DNA of 12,702 bases. Source: an uncultured Collinsella sp. (GTDB lineage Bacteria; Actinomycetota; Coriobacteriia; Coriobacteriales; Coriobacteriaceae). The notes beneath the pieces were generated by a model. That model worked only from the letters and a program-made list of their open reading frames with translations. It searched no databases and was not told the origin of the DNA. The position numbers and the translations under genes were made by a program. Location of the stretch: the NCBI GenBank assembly GCA_900551205.1, contig URUW01000031.1:1-12702 (forward strand). The letters run 5' to 3'. Numbering within the stretch: position 1 is the first letter of the stretch; every line of letters starts with the position of its first letter. This document shows positions 7,119 to 12,702 of this stretch, piece by piece.

Positions 7119-8513
7119 TTACTTCTTGCTCTCGGGCAAGACCAGATCAACGGCAGCGTCCTTGGCAGCATCGATGTGCTGAGCCACGACCGGCGTCTGC
7201 GGAAGGATCAGGTTAAGGACAATGGCCATGATGGCGGTGGGGGTTACGGCATTGGAGCCGATGACGGTGGACACCCAGGCGGGCATACCCTCACCGGCAA
7301 GGCAACCGCTGGCCATCCAGATACCCAGGCCAAAGACGACGGAGGTACCGACGATGGTGGTAGTGCGCTGCGTGAGGCCCTCGCGGGTGAACATGCGCAC
7401 GCCGTTCATGGTAATGGTGCCAAAGACGCCGACGGTCGCGCCGCCGATGACGGGCTGCGGGATAGCGGAAAGGACGGCAGAGAGCTGCGGGAACAGACCG
7501 GCGATGGCAAAGACGGCCGCGATGATCACAAAGACCCACTTGTTGACGACCTTGTTGGAGCAGATGATGCCCACGTTCTGGCCAAGGGCGCTGGTGGGAA
7601 GACCGCCCAGCAGGCCGCCGACCATAGAGGTGAGGCCCTGGGACACGATAGCGCCGGAGAGCTCGCGCTCGGTGGGCATACGGTCGATGGAGCCCAGGCA
7701 GGCGGCGGAGACGTCGCCGATAACCTGGATGGCAACCATGGGGAACACGACGGCGAGGGTAATGCAGACCTCGGGATCAAACTCAAGCGCATAGGGCATG
7801 AGCTTGGGAAGGGCGAAGACCTGAGCGGTGGCGACGCTGGAGAAGTCGATCATGCCAAAGGGGATCGAAACGATCATGCCAACGATCATGCCAAAGAACA
7901 CGGAGCCCAGCTTGAGCGTGCCCTTGCCAAAGTTGGCGAGCGCAAAGACCACGGCGAAGGTGATAAGAGCGACGCACCAGGCCTGCGGGGTGCCCCACAG
8001 CGGCGTGCCCATGCCGCCGGCCATGTACTTGACGGCCGTGGGATAGAGAGAGACGCCAATGGAGAAGATGACCGTACCGGTCACGACGGGCGGGAACAGC
8101 CACTTAATCTTGCTGTAGGCCAGACCAAAGAGGACCGCAACGGCGCCGCCGACGATCTCGCCGCCCAGCAGCGCACCAAAGCTAAAGCCCGAGGCGCCCA
8201 TGGCCTGCAGGGCCGGCAGGAACGCGAACGAAACGCCCATGACGATGGGCAGGCCGCCGCCGATGCGACGAAAGGGAGCGAAGGCCTGAAGGGCCGTGTC
8301 GATCGCCGAAAGAATGAGCGCGACCTGAATGATGTCGGTGCTCTGCTGGCTATTAAAACCGTAGACGCCGGCCATGATGACAGCCGGGGTGATGATACCG
8401 GCAAACGAAGCCAGTACGTGCTGAAGGGCACACGGGATCATTTCTTTAACGGGAGGCATGCCTTCACGAGTGAACAGGGCTTCAGTGCCGTTCTTAACCG
8501 TCTCCTGGGTCAT
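7119..8513 (-). CDS. NCS2 (NAT) family purine/urate permease
   Basis: 464 residues from ATG 8513 with GGTGG 4 nt upstream; an in-frame ATG at 8600 is rejected because it reads back over the leader. The protein is strongly hydrophobic with about 14 membrane segments. TM1 carries QHVLASFAG (Q31, H32), the conserved Gln-His of the family. The signature GLPTSALGQNVGIICSNK carries Q312-N313, the substrate-binding Gln-Asn; the usual Thr of the motif is Asn320. D267 in QVIGD matches XanQ Asp276. The binding-site glutamate (XanQ Glu272) is here Gln263, and the XanQ Asp304 position is Gln292. Its place as first gene of the purine set, divergent from a regulator, indicates import of xanthine, urate or a related base by cation symport. 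Which base, and whether coupling survives the two replacements, is unknown. Confidence 0.94.
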   Translation of the reverse strand: MTQETVKNGTEALFTREGMPPVKEMIPCALQHVLASFAGIITPAVIMAGVYGFNSQQSTDIIQVALILSAIDTALQAFAPFRRIGGGLPIVMGVSFAFLPALQAMGASGFSFGALLGGEIVGGAVAVLFGLAYSKIKWLFPPVVTGTVIFSIGVSLYPTAVKYMAGGMGTPLWGTPQAWCVALITFAVVFALANFGKGTLKLGSVFFGMIVGMIVSIPFGMIDFSSVATAQVFALPKLMPYALEFDPEVCITLAVVFPMVAIQVIGDVSAACLGSIDRMPTERELSGAIVSQGLTSMVGGLLGGLPTSALGQNVGIICSNKVVNKWVFVIIAAVFAIAGLFPQLSAVLSAIPQPVIGGATVGVFGTITMNGVRMFTREGLTQRTTTIVGTSVVFGLGIWMASGCLAGEGMPAWVSTVIGSNAVTPTAIMAIVLNLILPQTPVVAQHIDAAKDAAVDLVLPESKK

Positions 8514-8600
8514 TTGACCACCAATCCTCGAAATAGTTGTTTTCGCATCTAACGCTCTATTGTGACGCAGTGCGGGGTTGAGGTTGTGCCTTCGTTGCAT

Positions 8601-8629
8601 ATCGTATTAAAGATGATTCTCATTCTCAA
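8601..8629 (-). promoter_or_regulatory. Probable sigma70-type promoter of the permease/purine genes
   Basis: On the minus strand, TTGAGA (8629-8624, 5 of 6 to the -35 consensus) and TACGAT (8606-8601, 4 of 6 to the -10 consensus) are separated by exactly 17 nt. Transcription would start near 8594, giving a leader of about 80 nt before ATG 8513. Confidence 0.6.
8614..8628. promoter_or_regulatory. Fur-box-like operator overlapping the permease promoter
   Basis: The minus-strand 15-mer TGAGAATGAGAATCA resembles the 7-1-7 Fur pattern TGATAATnATTATCA: 6 of 7 bases match in the left half and 5 of 7 in the right. It covers most of the -35 box and the adjoining spacer, a typical repressor position. 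Identification is by pattern only. Confidence 0.45.
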
Positions 8630-8656
8630 TAATAATTTTTTGTTATCAGACTATTC

Positions 8657-8666
8657 TTCAGCTGAA
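8657..8666. promoter_or_regulatory. 10-bp perfect palindrome, candidate operator
   Basis: TTCAGCTGAA lies 27 bp upstream of the permease -35 box and about 200 bp before the regulator start. The position would suit an activator site for the purine genes. Nothing in the sequence identifies the protein that binds it. Confidence 0.25.
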
Positions 8667-8852
8667 ATAATGCATTTCCGCAGGTCAGGAAAGTGTCTGG
8701 TCAAAATAACATCTAACTTTTCTTTTGGTCAACCGTTTACCGCCAAATTCCTACCGTTCGTCTGTATTACGCAATGTACCTGCGGATATACGAGATGAAG
8801 AGTAGCGTGTTACCATGAGAAAAAATTGTTATGAACATTTCCGATTTCACCC

Positions 8853-8859
8853 AAAGGAG
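8853..8859 (+). promoter_or_regulatory. Ribosome binding site that selects a GTG start
   Basis: AAAGGAG followed by 6 nt and GTG 8866. The upstream in-frame ATG at 8815 has no such site, and its 17 extra residues do not resemble the start of YheO proteins. Confidence 0.85.
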
Positions 8860-8865
8860 TTGCCC

Positions 8866-9522
8866 GTGAACGAGACCGTACGTCGCTTTTTGCCGATGGT
8901 CGATTTCCTGGAGCAGATACTCGGTAAAAACAGCGAAATCGTGCTGCACGATTTCTCGGATCCCGACCACGCCATCGTCGATATTCGCAACGGCATCGTG
9001 AGCGGCCGCAAGGTCGGCGGCCCCGCCACCGATCTGGCACTCAAGATCATGCACGACGCCAAGTATCGCGACCTGCCGTTTATTACGGGCTACGAGGGCC
9101 GCAGCGCCGGCGGCAAGACGTTGGAGTCAGCGACGTACTTTATCCGCGAGAATGACGAGATCGTCGGTATGCTCTGCGTCAACACCGACCTCTCGACCGT
9201 GCGTTCCATCAACGCCATGGCGCAGCAGCTCATGGCGTGCTTCGACGCGGCGCCGACGCGGACAGAGCCCGCGTCTATCGAGGTCGAAAGCCTTTCGGAG
9301 TCCACACAGGAGCTCATCGACCGCAGCATTGCCGAGCTGCTGAGCGCGCGCGGGCTGGATGTAGCGTCGCTTGGTCAGAGCGACCGCGTGGACGTCATTC
9401 GCCACCTCAACGGCAACGGGGTGTTCATGCTCAAGGGCGCCGTGGCCTGCGCCGCCACCGCGCTGGGCATCTCGGAGCCCAGCGTCTACCGCTACCTGCA
9501 AAAAGTTCGCAAGGAGGGCTAA
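8866..9522 (+). CDS. YheO/DauR-type transcriptional regulator (PAS-like domain plus HTH)
   Basis: 218 residues from a GTG start. Residues about 5-115 match the YheO-like PAS domain: FLPMVDFLEQILG, EIVLHDFSDPDHAIVDIRNG, GRKVGGPATDLAL, and a closing strand IVGMLCVNTDLS. An acidic linker (130-150) leads to the YheO-family HTH domain at about 150-213, with FMLKGAVACAATALGISEP and SVYRYLQKVR; helix-turn-helix residues are roughly 190-212. Size and layout match YheO and DauR, DNA-binding regulators that often control neighbouring catabolic genes. It faces away from the permease gene across a shared control region, so it most likely regulates the purine genes and perhaps itself. The effector is unknown; a purine or a downstream metabolite held in the PAS-like domain is plausible. 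Transcription ends at the bidirectional terminator 45 nt downstream. Confidence 0.9.
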   Translation: MNETVRRFLPMVDFLEQILGKNSEIVLHDFSDPDHAIVDIRNGIVSGRKVGGPATDLALKIMHDAKYRDLPFITGYEGRSAGGKTLESATYFIRENDEIVGMLCVNTDLSTVRSINAMAQQLMACFDAAPTRTEPASIEVESLSESTQELIDRSIAELLSARGLDVASLGQSDRVDVIRHLNGNGVFMLKGAVACAATALGISEPSVYRYLQKVRKEG

Positions 9523-9566
9523 CGAGCAAAATGGAGCGCGGCTCCACAAGCGATCCGTCACTTGAC

Positions 9567-9605
9567 AAAAGACCCTGCAGCTCGCACGCGCTGCAGGGTC
9601 TTTTT
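9567..9605. terminator. Bidirectional intrinsic terminator between the regulator gene and ridA
   Basis: A perfect GC-rich stem pairs 9571-9581 with 9590-9600 around an 8-nt loop. It is extended by four A-T pairs (9567-9570/9601-9604) with a T-run on the plus strand and A's on the other side. It therefore ends both the plus-strand regulator gene and the minus-strand ridA gene. Confidence 0.93.
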
Positions 9606-9634
9606 GCATGTCATGTTTAGTTGTTGCCAACGCC

Positions 9635-10012
9635 TTAGAGGGCGGCGACGACCTCGATCTCGACCAGACCGCCAGCCGGAAGGGCGGCAACCTGGAAGGC
9701 GCTGCGCGCGGGGAACGGGGCCTCGAACTTGGAGGCGTAGATCTCGTTCACGGCGGCGAAGTCGGCGATGTCGGCCAGGTAGACCGTAGTCTTGACGACA
9801 TCGGCAAAGGTGGCGCCGGCAGCGGTCAGCAGGGCCTCGACGTTGGCGAGGGACTGCTTGGCCTGGGCCTCGACGCCCTCAGGCATCTTGCCGGTTGCGG
9901 GGTCGATGCCCAGCTGGCCGGACAGGAACACCATGTTGCCGGCCTGGATACCGGGGGAATACGGGCCGATGGCTGCGGGTGCGTTATCGGAAGACACGAC
10001 GGTCTTGCTCAT
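9635..10012 (-). CDS. ridA: RidA-family reactive enamine/imine deaminase
   Basis: 125 residues from ATG 10012, fixed by AAGGAG 6 nt upstream; an in-frame ATG at 10111 is rejected because the extra 33 residues come from the leader. Features of the RidA (YjgF/YER057c/UK114) family are APAAIGPYSPG near the N-terminus, VFLSGQLGIDPATG at 28-41, and the C-terminal signature FPARSAFQVAALP followed by GGLVEIEV. R103 and E120 are the expected active-site arginine and glutamate. RidA is a cytosolic trimer that hydrolyses 2-aminoacrylate and related enamines made by PLP enzymes, protecting other PLP enzymes. It has its own promoter and terminator. Proximity to a purine locus fits a pathway containing diaminopropionate ammonia-lyase (YgeX), which makes aminoacrylate; that gene is not in the window, so the link is inference and ridA may simply be housekeeping. 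Confidence 0.96.
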   Translation of the reverse strand: MSKTVVSSDNAPAAIGPYSPGIQAGNMVFLSGQLGIDPATGKMPEGVEAQAKQSLANVEALLTAAGATFADVVKTTVYLADIADFAAVNEIYASKFEAPFPARSAFQVAALPAGGLVEIEVVAAL

Positions 10013-10045
10013 GTTTTTCTCCTTACGATCAAATAGAGAGCGTGA

Positions 10046-10091
10046 GCGCGGCGTTCGCACCGGGAGGCACAATTCGGTCTGAACACCGCGC
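10046..10091 (-). promoter_or_regulatory. Two-tier stem-loop in the ridA mRNA leader
   Basis: Arms 10046-10056 and 10081-10091 pair over 11 positions (ten Watson-Crick and one G-U in the minus-strand RNA). An inner 4-bp helix (10059-10062/10075-10078) lies within the loop. It would start within a few bases of the predicted transcript 5' end, about 30 nt before the ribosome site. A role in stability or control is possible. Confidence 0.45.
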
Positions 10092-10100
10092 TTGATTGGG

Positions 10101-10129
10101 ATAGTACTCAAGGTTTCCGTTTAATGCAA
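10101..10129 (-). promoter_or_regulatory. Probable ridA promoter
   Basis: On the minus strand, TTGCAT (10129-10124) and TACTAT (10106-10101) are separated by 17 nt. An AT-rich tract with repeated AATATT lies just upstream, as in an UP element. Transcription would start near 10094, giving a leader of about 82 nt. Confidence 0.45.
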
Positions 10130-10311
10130 GAATATTATCAGCTTGCGAGAATATTTTATCGCCCAACGGTTTCCCCGAACCGCTGAACGGTTCTCCACGG
10201 GGTCAGCCAGCCCAAGCTGCTGAAGACTTTATCCCGCTTGGAGCACGGGCATCGCCTGCCGCAATGGCACCACTATACTTTTGAATATCTGAGCATTTTG
10301 AAAGGCAGGAT

Positions 10312-12702
10312 ATGACCGCAACCGCCAGTCGAACCACCAACCGCAGGCCCGAGCTTTTGGCGCCCGCCGGAGGGCCCGAGCCCTTTGCCGCCGCACTCGC
10401 CGCGGGGGCAGACGCCATCTACTGTGGCATGGGCAGCTTCAACGCCCGCCGCAAGGCAACCAACTTTACCGACGAGGCCTTTGAGCAGGCCTGCCGCGCC
10501 GCGCATCTAGCCGGGTCGCGCGTCTACGTCACGGTCAACATCGTCATCAAGCAGTCCGAGATGAGCGATGCGCTGCAACTCATCCATCGCTGCTCCACGC
10601 TGGGCGCCGATGCCTTCATTATCCAGGACTGGGGTCTGTTCTTTGAGGCCAAGCGCACCATGCCCGGCATCGAGACACATATCTCGACCCAGGCGAACAT
10701 CCACGACGACCGCGGAACCCTTTGGTGCCGTGAGCAGGGCGCCGACCGCGTGACTCTCTCGCGCGAGCTCTCCATCGACGAGATCGCCGCCATCCACGAC
10801 GCCGCGCCCGATGTCGACCTCGAGGTCTTTAGCCACGGCGCCATCTGCTTTTGCTACTCGGGTCTGTGCCTGCTTTCGAGCTTTGCCATGGCGGGCCGCT
10901 CGGCCAACCGCGGCATGTGCGCTCAGCCCTGTCGCCTGCCTTACGAGCTGATCGACGAGAACGGCCGCTCGCTCTCCCCTGCCGGTCGCGAGCGCGCGCT
11001 GTGCCCGCGCGACACCAACACGTCGCAGCTTGTTCGCCGTCTGTATGACGCCGGCGCCGCATCGCTCAAGCTCGAGGGCCGCATGAAGGCCCCCGATTAC
11101 GTGTATTCCATCGTCGACGTGTATCGTCATCAGATTGATGACATGCTTGCCGGGGTCGCCGTAGATAAGGACGAGGAGGCCGCCCGTCAGCGCCAGCTCA
11201 AGCGCTGCTTCAACCGCGACTTTACGCACGCCTATCAGGACGGCACCTCGGGCGACGAGATGATGAGCTATGAGCGTTCCAACAACCGCGGCCAGATCGT
11301 GGGCACGGTGCTGGGCAGCCGCCCGGCCAACCGCGATGTGCGCGGCCTCAAACCCGACGACCGCCGTCGCCGCGCCGCCATCGCCCGCATTGAGCTGTTT
11401 GAGCCCGTGGGCAAGGGCGACCTGCTGGAGCTTCGCCACGATAACGAGTTTGACCAGTTCCTGACCACCATTGCCGCCGATGATGCCGCCGCCGGTGACA
11501 TCATCGAATGTCGCGTGCCCCGCAGCATGCCCGAGGGCTGCCGCGTCCGCGTGATTCGCAGTCAGCGTGCCATCGACGCCGCCGGCGCCGCGCTCAAGCG
11601 CGATGTGCTGCGCCGCCGAGCTGTTGACGTGTCCGTCGTGGCACGCCTGGGCGAGCCGTTTACCGTCACACTCACCTGCTGTGACAACCCCGCGCTCACC
11701 GCCACCGCCACGGGCTTCACCGTCGAGGCCGCCAAGACCCGCGCCGTCGAGGCGGCAGACCTGGTTGAGCATGTGGGCCGCATGGGCTCCTCGCCCTTCG
11801 AGGCAGCGAGCTTTGACGTGGCGCTCGATGAGGGCTGCGGTATGGGCTTCTCCGCCGTGCACAAGGTGCGCGCTGCCGCCTGTAAAGCATTGGAGGAGGC
11901 CATTCTGGCACCGTACGAGGAGCGCGCGAAAACGCTCGAGCTGCCGGCGATTGTAACCAGTGATTCCCGCCCCGCGCCCGAGCACTACCGCGATGAGCCG
12001 CAGATCTGCGCCACCGTCACCTCGCTCGAGGCCGCCGAGGCCGCTCGCGCCGAGGGTGTAACGCGCATCTACATGACCACCGACGCGCTCGATGCGGCCG
12101 AGCTCTCCCCCGCCGATGCATTTGAGCAGGGCATCGTACCCGTGCTCGACGAGGTCTGCCGCGCCGTTGACCACGTACGCGTCGACCCGTGGGTTGTCGC
12201 CGGCGCCACGGTCGCTATTGGCAACATCTCTGAGCTTGCCCTGGCCGCCCAGGTTGGCGCCACGGCCGAGATTCGCTCTTGCCTGCCGGTGCACAACACG
12301 CCCTGCATGGAGGCGCTTGCCGAGCGCGGAGCCGGTGCGTTTTGGCTCTCGCCCGAGATCACACTCGACGAGATTGTCTTGCTCGGCGCCGCCGCGCCCG
12401 CGGCTCTGGGCATCACCGTCTTTGGCCGCCCGCGCGTTATGACGAGCGAGCACTGCATCCTGCAGGTGGCCAATGGCTGCATCCACGATTGTGCCAGCTG
12501 CCGTCTGCGCGCCCGCAAGCTGTCGCTCAAGAATATCGACGGAAAGGTCATGCCCGTGCGTACCGACATCCATGGCCGCTCTCGCTTGTACGACGCCTAC
12601 CCCATCGACCTTACGCCGCAGGTACCACAGCTGCTCGACGCCGGCGTCCGTCGTCTTATGGTCGACGGAACCCTGCTCGAGGCCGATGAGATTGGCCGTG
12701 CC
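10312..12702 (+). CDS. U32-family protein, RlhA-like (23S rRNA hydroxylation family; annotated 'peptidase U32'), 3' end outside window
   Basis: The gene starts at ATG 10312 after AAAGG with a 6-nt spacer and is open to the right edge, so 797 residues are visible. The N-terminal half is the U32 barrel: ELLAPAGGPEPFAAALAAGA at 14-33, the U32 signature EVFSHGAICFCYSGLCLLSS at 171-190, and NRGMCAQPCRLPYEL at 199-213. C179, C186, C203 and C207 are likely [4Fe-4S] ligands. SLKLEGRMKAPDYVYSIVD is also typical. A middle beta-rich region (about 380-490) corresponds to the DUF3656/collagenase-like insert, and a second half-barrel contains C715, C723, C727 and C730. E. coli RlhA (653 residues) makes 5-hydroxycytidine in 23S rRNA, and U32 relatives use Fe-S clusters for hydroxylation. 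The longer form is common in Gram-positive bacteria. Protease activity is doubtful. No functional link to the purine genes is apparent. Confidence 0.9.
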   Translation, partial: MTATASRTTNRRPELLAPAGGPEPFAAALAAGADAIYCGMGSFNARRKATNFTDEAFEQACRAAHLAGSRVYVTVNIVIKQSEMSDALQLIHRCSTLGADAFIIQDWGLFFEAKRTMPGIETHISTQANIHDDRGTLWCREQGADRVTLSRELSIDEIAAIHDAAPDVDLEVFSHGAICFCYSGLCLLSSFAMAGRSANRGMCAQPCRLPYELIDENGRSLSPAGRERALCPRDTNTSQLVRRLYDAGAASLKLEGRMKAPDYVYSIVDVYRHQIDDMLAGVAVDKDEEAARQRQLKRCFNRDFTHAYQDGTSGDEMMSYERSNNRGQIVGTVLGSRPANRDVRGLKPDDRRRRAAIARIELFEPVGKGDLLELRHDNEFDQFLTTIAADDAAAGDIIECRVPRSMPEGCRVRVIRSQRAIDAAGAALKRDVLRRRAVDVSVVARLGEPFTVTLTCCDNPALTATATGFTVEAAKTRAVEAADLVEHVGRMGSSPFEAASFDVALDEGCGMGFSAVHKVRAAACKALEEAILAPYEERAKTLELPAIVTSDSRPAPEHYRDEPQICATVTSLEAAEAARAEGVTRIYMTTDALDAAELSPADAFEQGIVPVLDEVCRAVDHVRVDPWVVAGATVAIGNISELALAAQVGATAEIRSCLPVHNTPCMEALAERGAGAFWLSPEITLDEIVLLGAAAPAALGITVFGRPRVMTSEHCILQVANGCIHDCASCRLRARKLSLKNIDGKVMPVRTDIHGRSRLYDAYPIDLTPQVPQLLDAGVRRLMVDGTLLEADEIGRA

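Larger units (their letters stand above)
8514..8865. other. Divergent control region between the permease gene and the YheO-like regulator gene
   Basis: 352 bp, clearly more AT-rich than its surroundings, with no credible gene. It contains the permease promoter with a Fur-like box (listed separately), three copies of TGGTCAA counting both strands (8698-8704 and 8726-8732 on plus, 8514-8520 on minus), a 10-bp perfect palindrome TTCAGCTGAA at 8657-8666, and AATGCATT at 8669-8676. I found no convincing sigma70 promoter for the plus-strand regulator. Confidence 0.7.
10013..10311. other. Divergent control region between ridA and the U32-family gene
   Basis: 299 bp without a credible gene. It contains the ridA leader with a two-tier stem-loop and the ridA promoter (both listed). 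An AT-rich stretch at 10129-10160 with two AGAATATT copies resembles an UP element. A small 6-bp hairpin at 10177-10182/10188-10193 could alternatively pair with AACGGTT at 10165-10171. For the plus-strand gene, TATACT at 10274-10279 looks like a -10 box but no good -35 is found. Confidence 0.55.

Noticed and set aside
5732..8552. Long plus-strand open frames at 5732-6970 and 7176-8552
   Set aside because: Antisense to ssnA and to the permease gene. Compositions rich in His, Asp and Gly are typical of reverse-complement shadows.
8514..8600. N-terminal extension of the permease to ATG 8600
   Set aside because: It would begin beside the predicted transcription start and read the leader. ATG 8513 gives the usual NCS2 N-terminus.
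8815..8865. ATG 8815 as start of the regulator
   Set aside because: No ribosome site upstream of it, whereas GTG 8866 has AAAGGAG at ideal spacing.
10013..10111. N-terminal extension of RidA to ATG 10111
   Set aside because: It would make a 158-residue protein, longer than the family, and reads through the promoter and leader stem-loop.
10177..10193. Hairpin GAACCG/CGGTTC with a competing upstream AACGGTT
   Set aside because: Only 6 bp, far from any start and without a U-run; it can arise by chance in GC-rich DNA. Listed only within the intergenic entry.
10507..12573. 688-codon minus-strand open frame
   Set aside because: Antisense to the U32-family gene, which has unmistakable signature motifs on the plus strand.
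1..12702. CRISPR array, insertion sequence, tRNA, rRNA or selenocysteine codon
   Set aside because: No regularly spaced repeats, transposase motifs, terminal inverted repeats or RNA gene signatures were seen, and no in-frame UGA interrupts the described genes.

Overview
The window is GC-rich, gene-dense DNA that reads like a gut anaerobe of the actinobacterial class Coriobacteriia. Collinsella or a relative is my best guess, inferred from composition and gene content, not from a marker gene. The core is an anaerobic purine/urate utilisation locus. Reading down the minus strand it holds an NCS2 nucleobase permease (8513-7119), the aminohydrolase SsnA (6922-5567), the large iron-sulfur flavoprotein YgfK (5417-2418), a poly-[4Fe-4S] RnfB-like ferredoxin (2406-1927), and a molybdenum hydroxylase of the XdhD / selenium-dependent xanthine dehydrogenase type (1914 to beyond base 1).

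Divergent from the permease is a YheO/DauR-type regulator with a PAS-like and an HTH domain (8866-9522, GTG start). The 352-bp AT-rich gap between them holds a good sigma70-like promoter for the purine genes. A Fur-box-like 15-mer overlaps its -35 and spacer, and a repeated heptamer and a 10-bp palindrome are also present. Convergent with the regulator, across a strong bidirectional terminator (9567-9605), lies ridA (10012-9635), encoding an enamine/imine deaminase. Further right, divergent from ridA, a two-part U32-family protein (RlhA-like rRNA hydroxylation family) runs off the right edge.

How the genes fit together (inference): the permease imports a purine or urate. XdhD performs molybdenum-dependent hydroxylation or its reverse on the ring. 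Electrons pass through the [2Fe-2S] domain and the adjacent ferredoxin to YgfK, whose parts match dihydropyrimidine dehydrogenase (DHOD-like barrel, FAD/NAD(P)H module, [4Fe-4S] domains) and which could reduce the purine ring. SsnA then hydrolyses a ring amidine or amide bond. RidA would remove 2-aminoacrylate if a diaminopropionate ammonia-lyase (YgeX) is encoded beyond the left edge, as in known ygeX/ygeY/ygeW/ygfK/ssnA/hyuA/xdhD clusters of gut bacteria.

The less expected observations are: (1) the permease carries Gln at two membrane positions that are acidic in characterised NCS2 carriers; (2) both non-coding gaps inside the purine gene set are packed with consecutive stem-loops lacking U-tracts; (3) a 22-cysteine RnfB-like ferredoxin sits tightly between the putative oxidising and reducing enzymes; (4) a Fur-like box overlaps the locus promoter. 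No CRISPR array, insertion sequence, tRNA or rRNA was seen.
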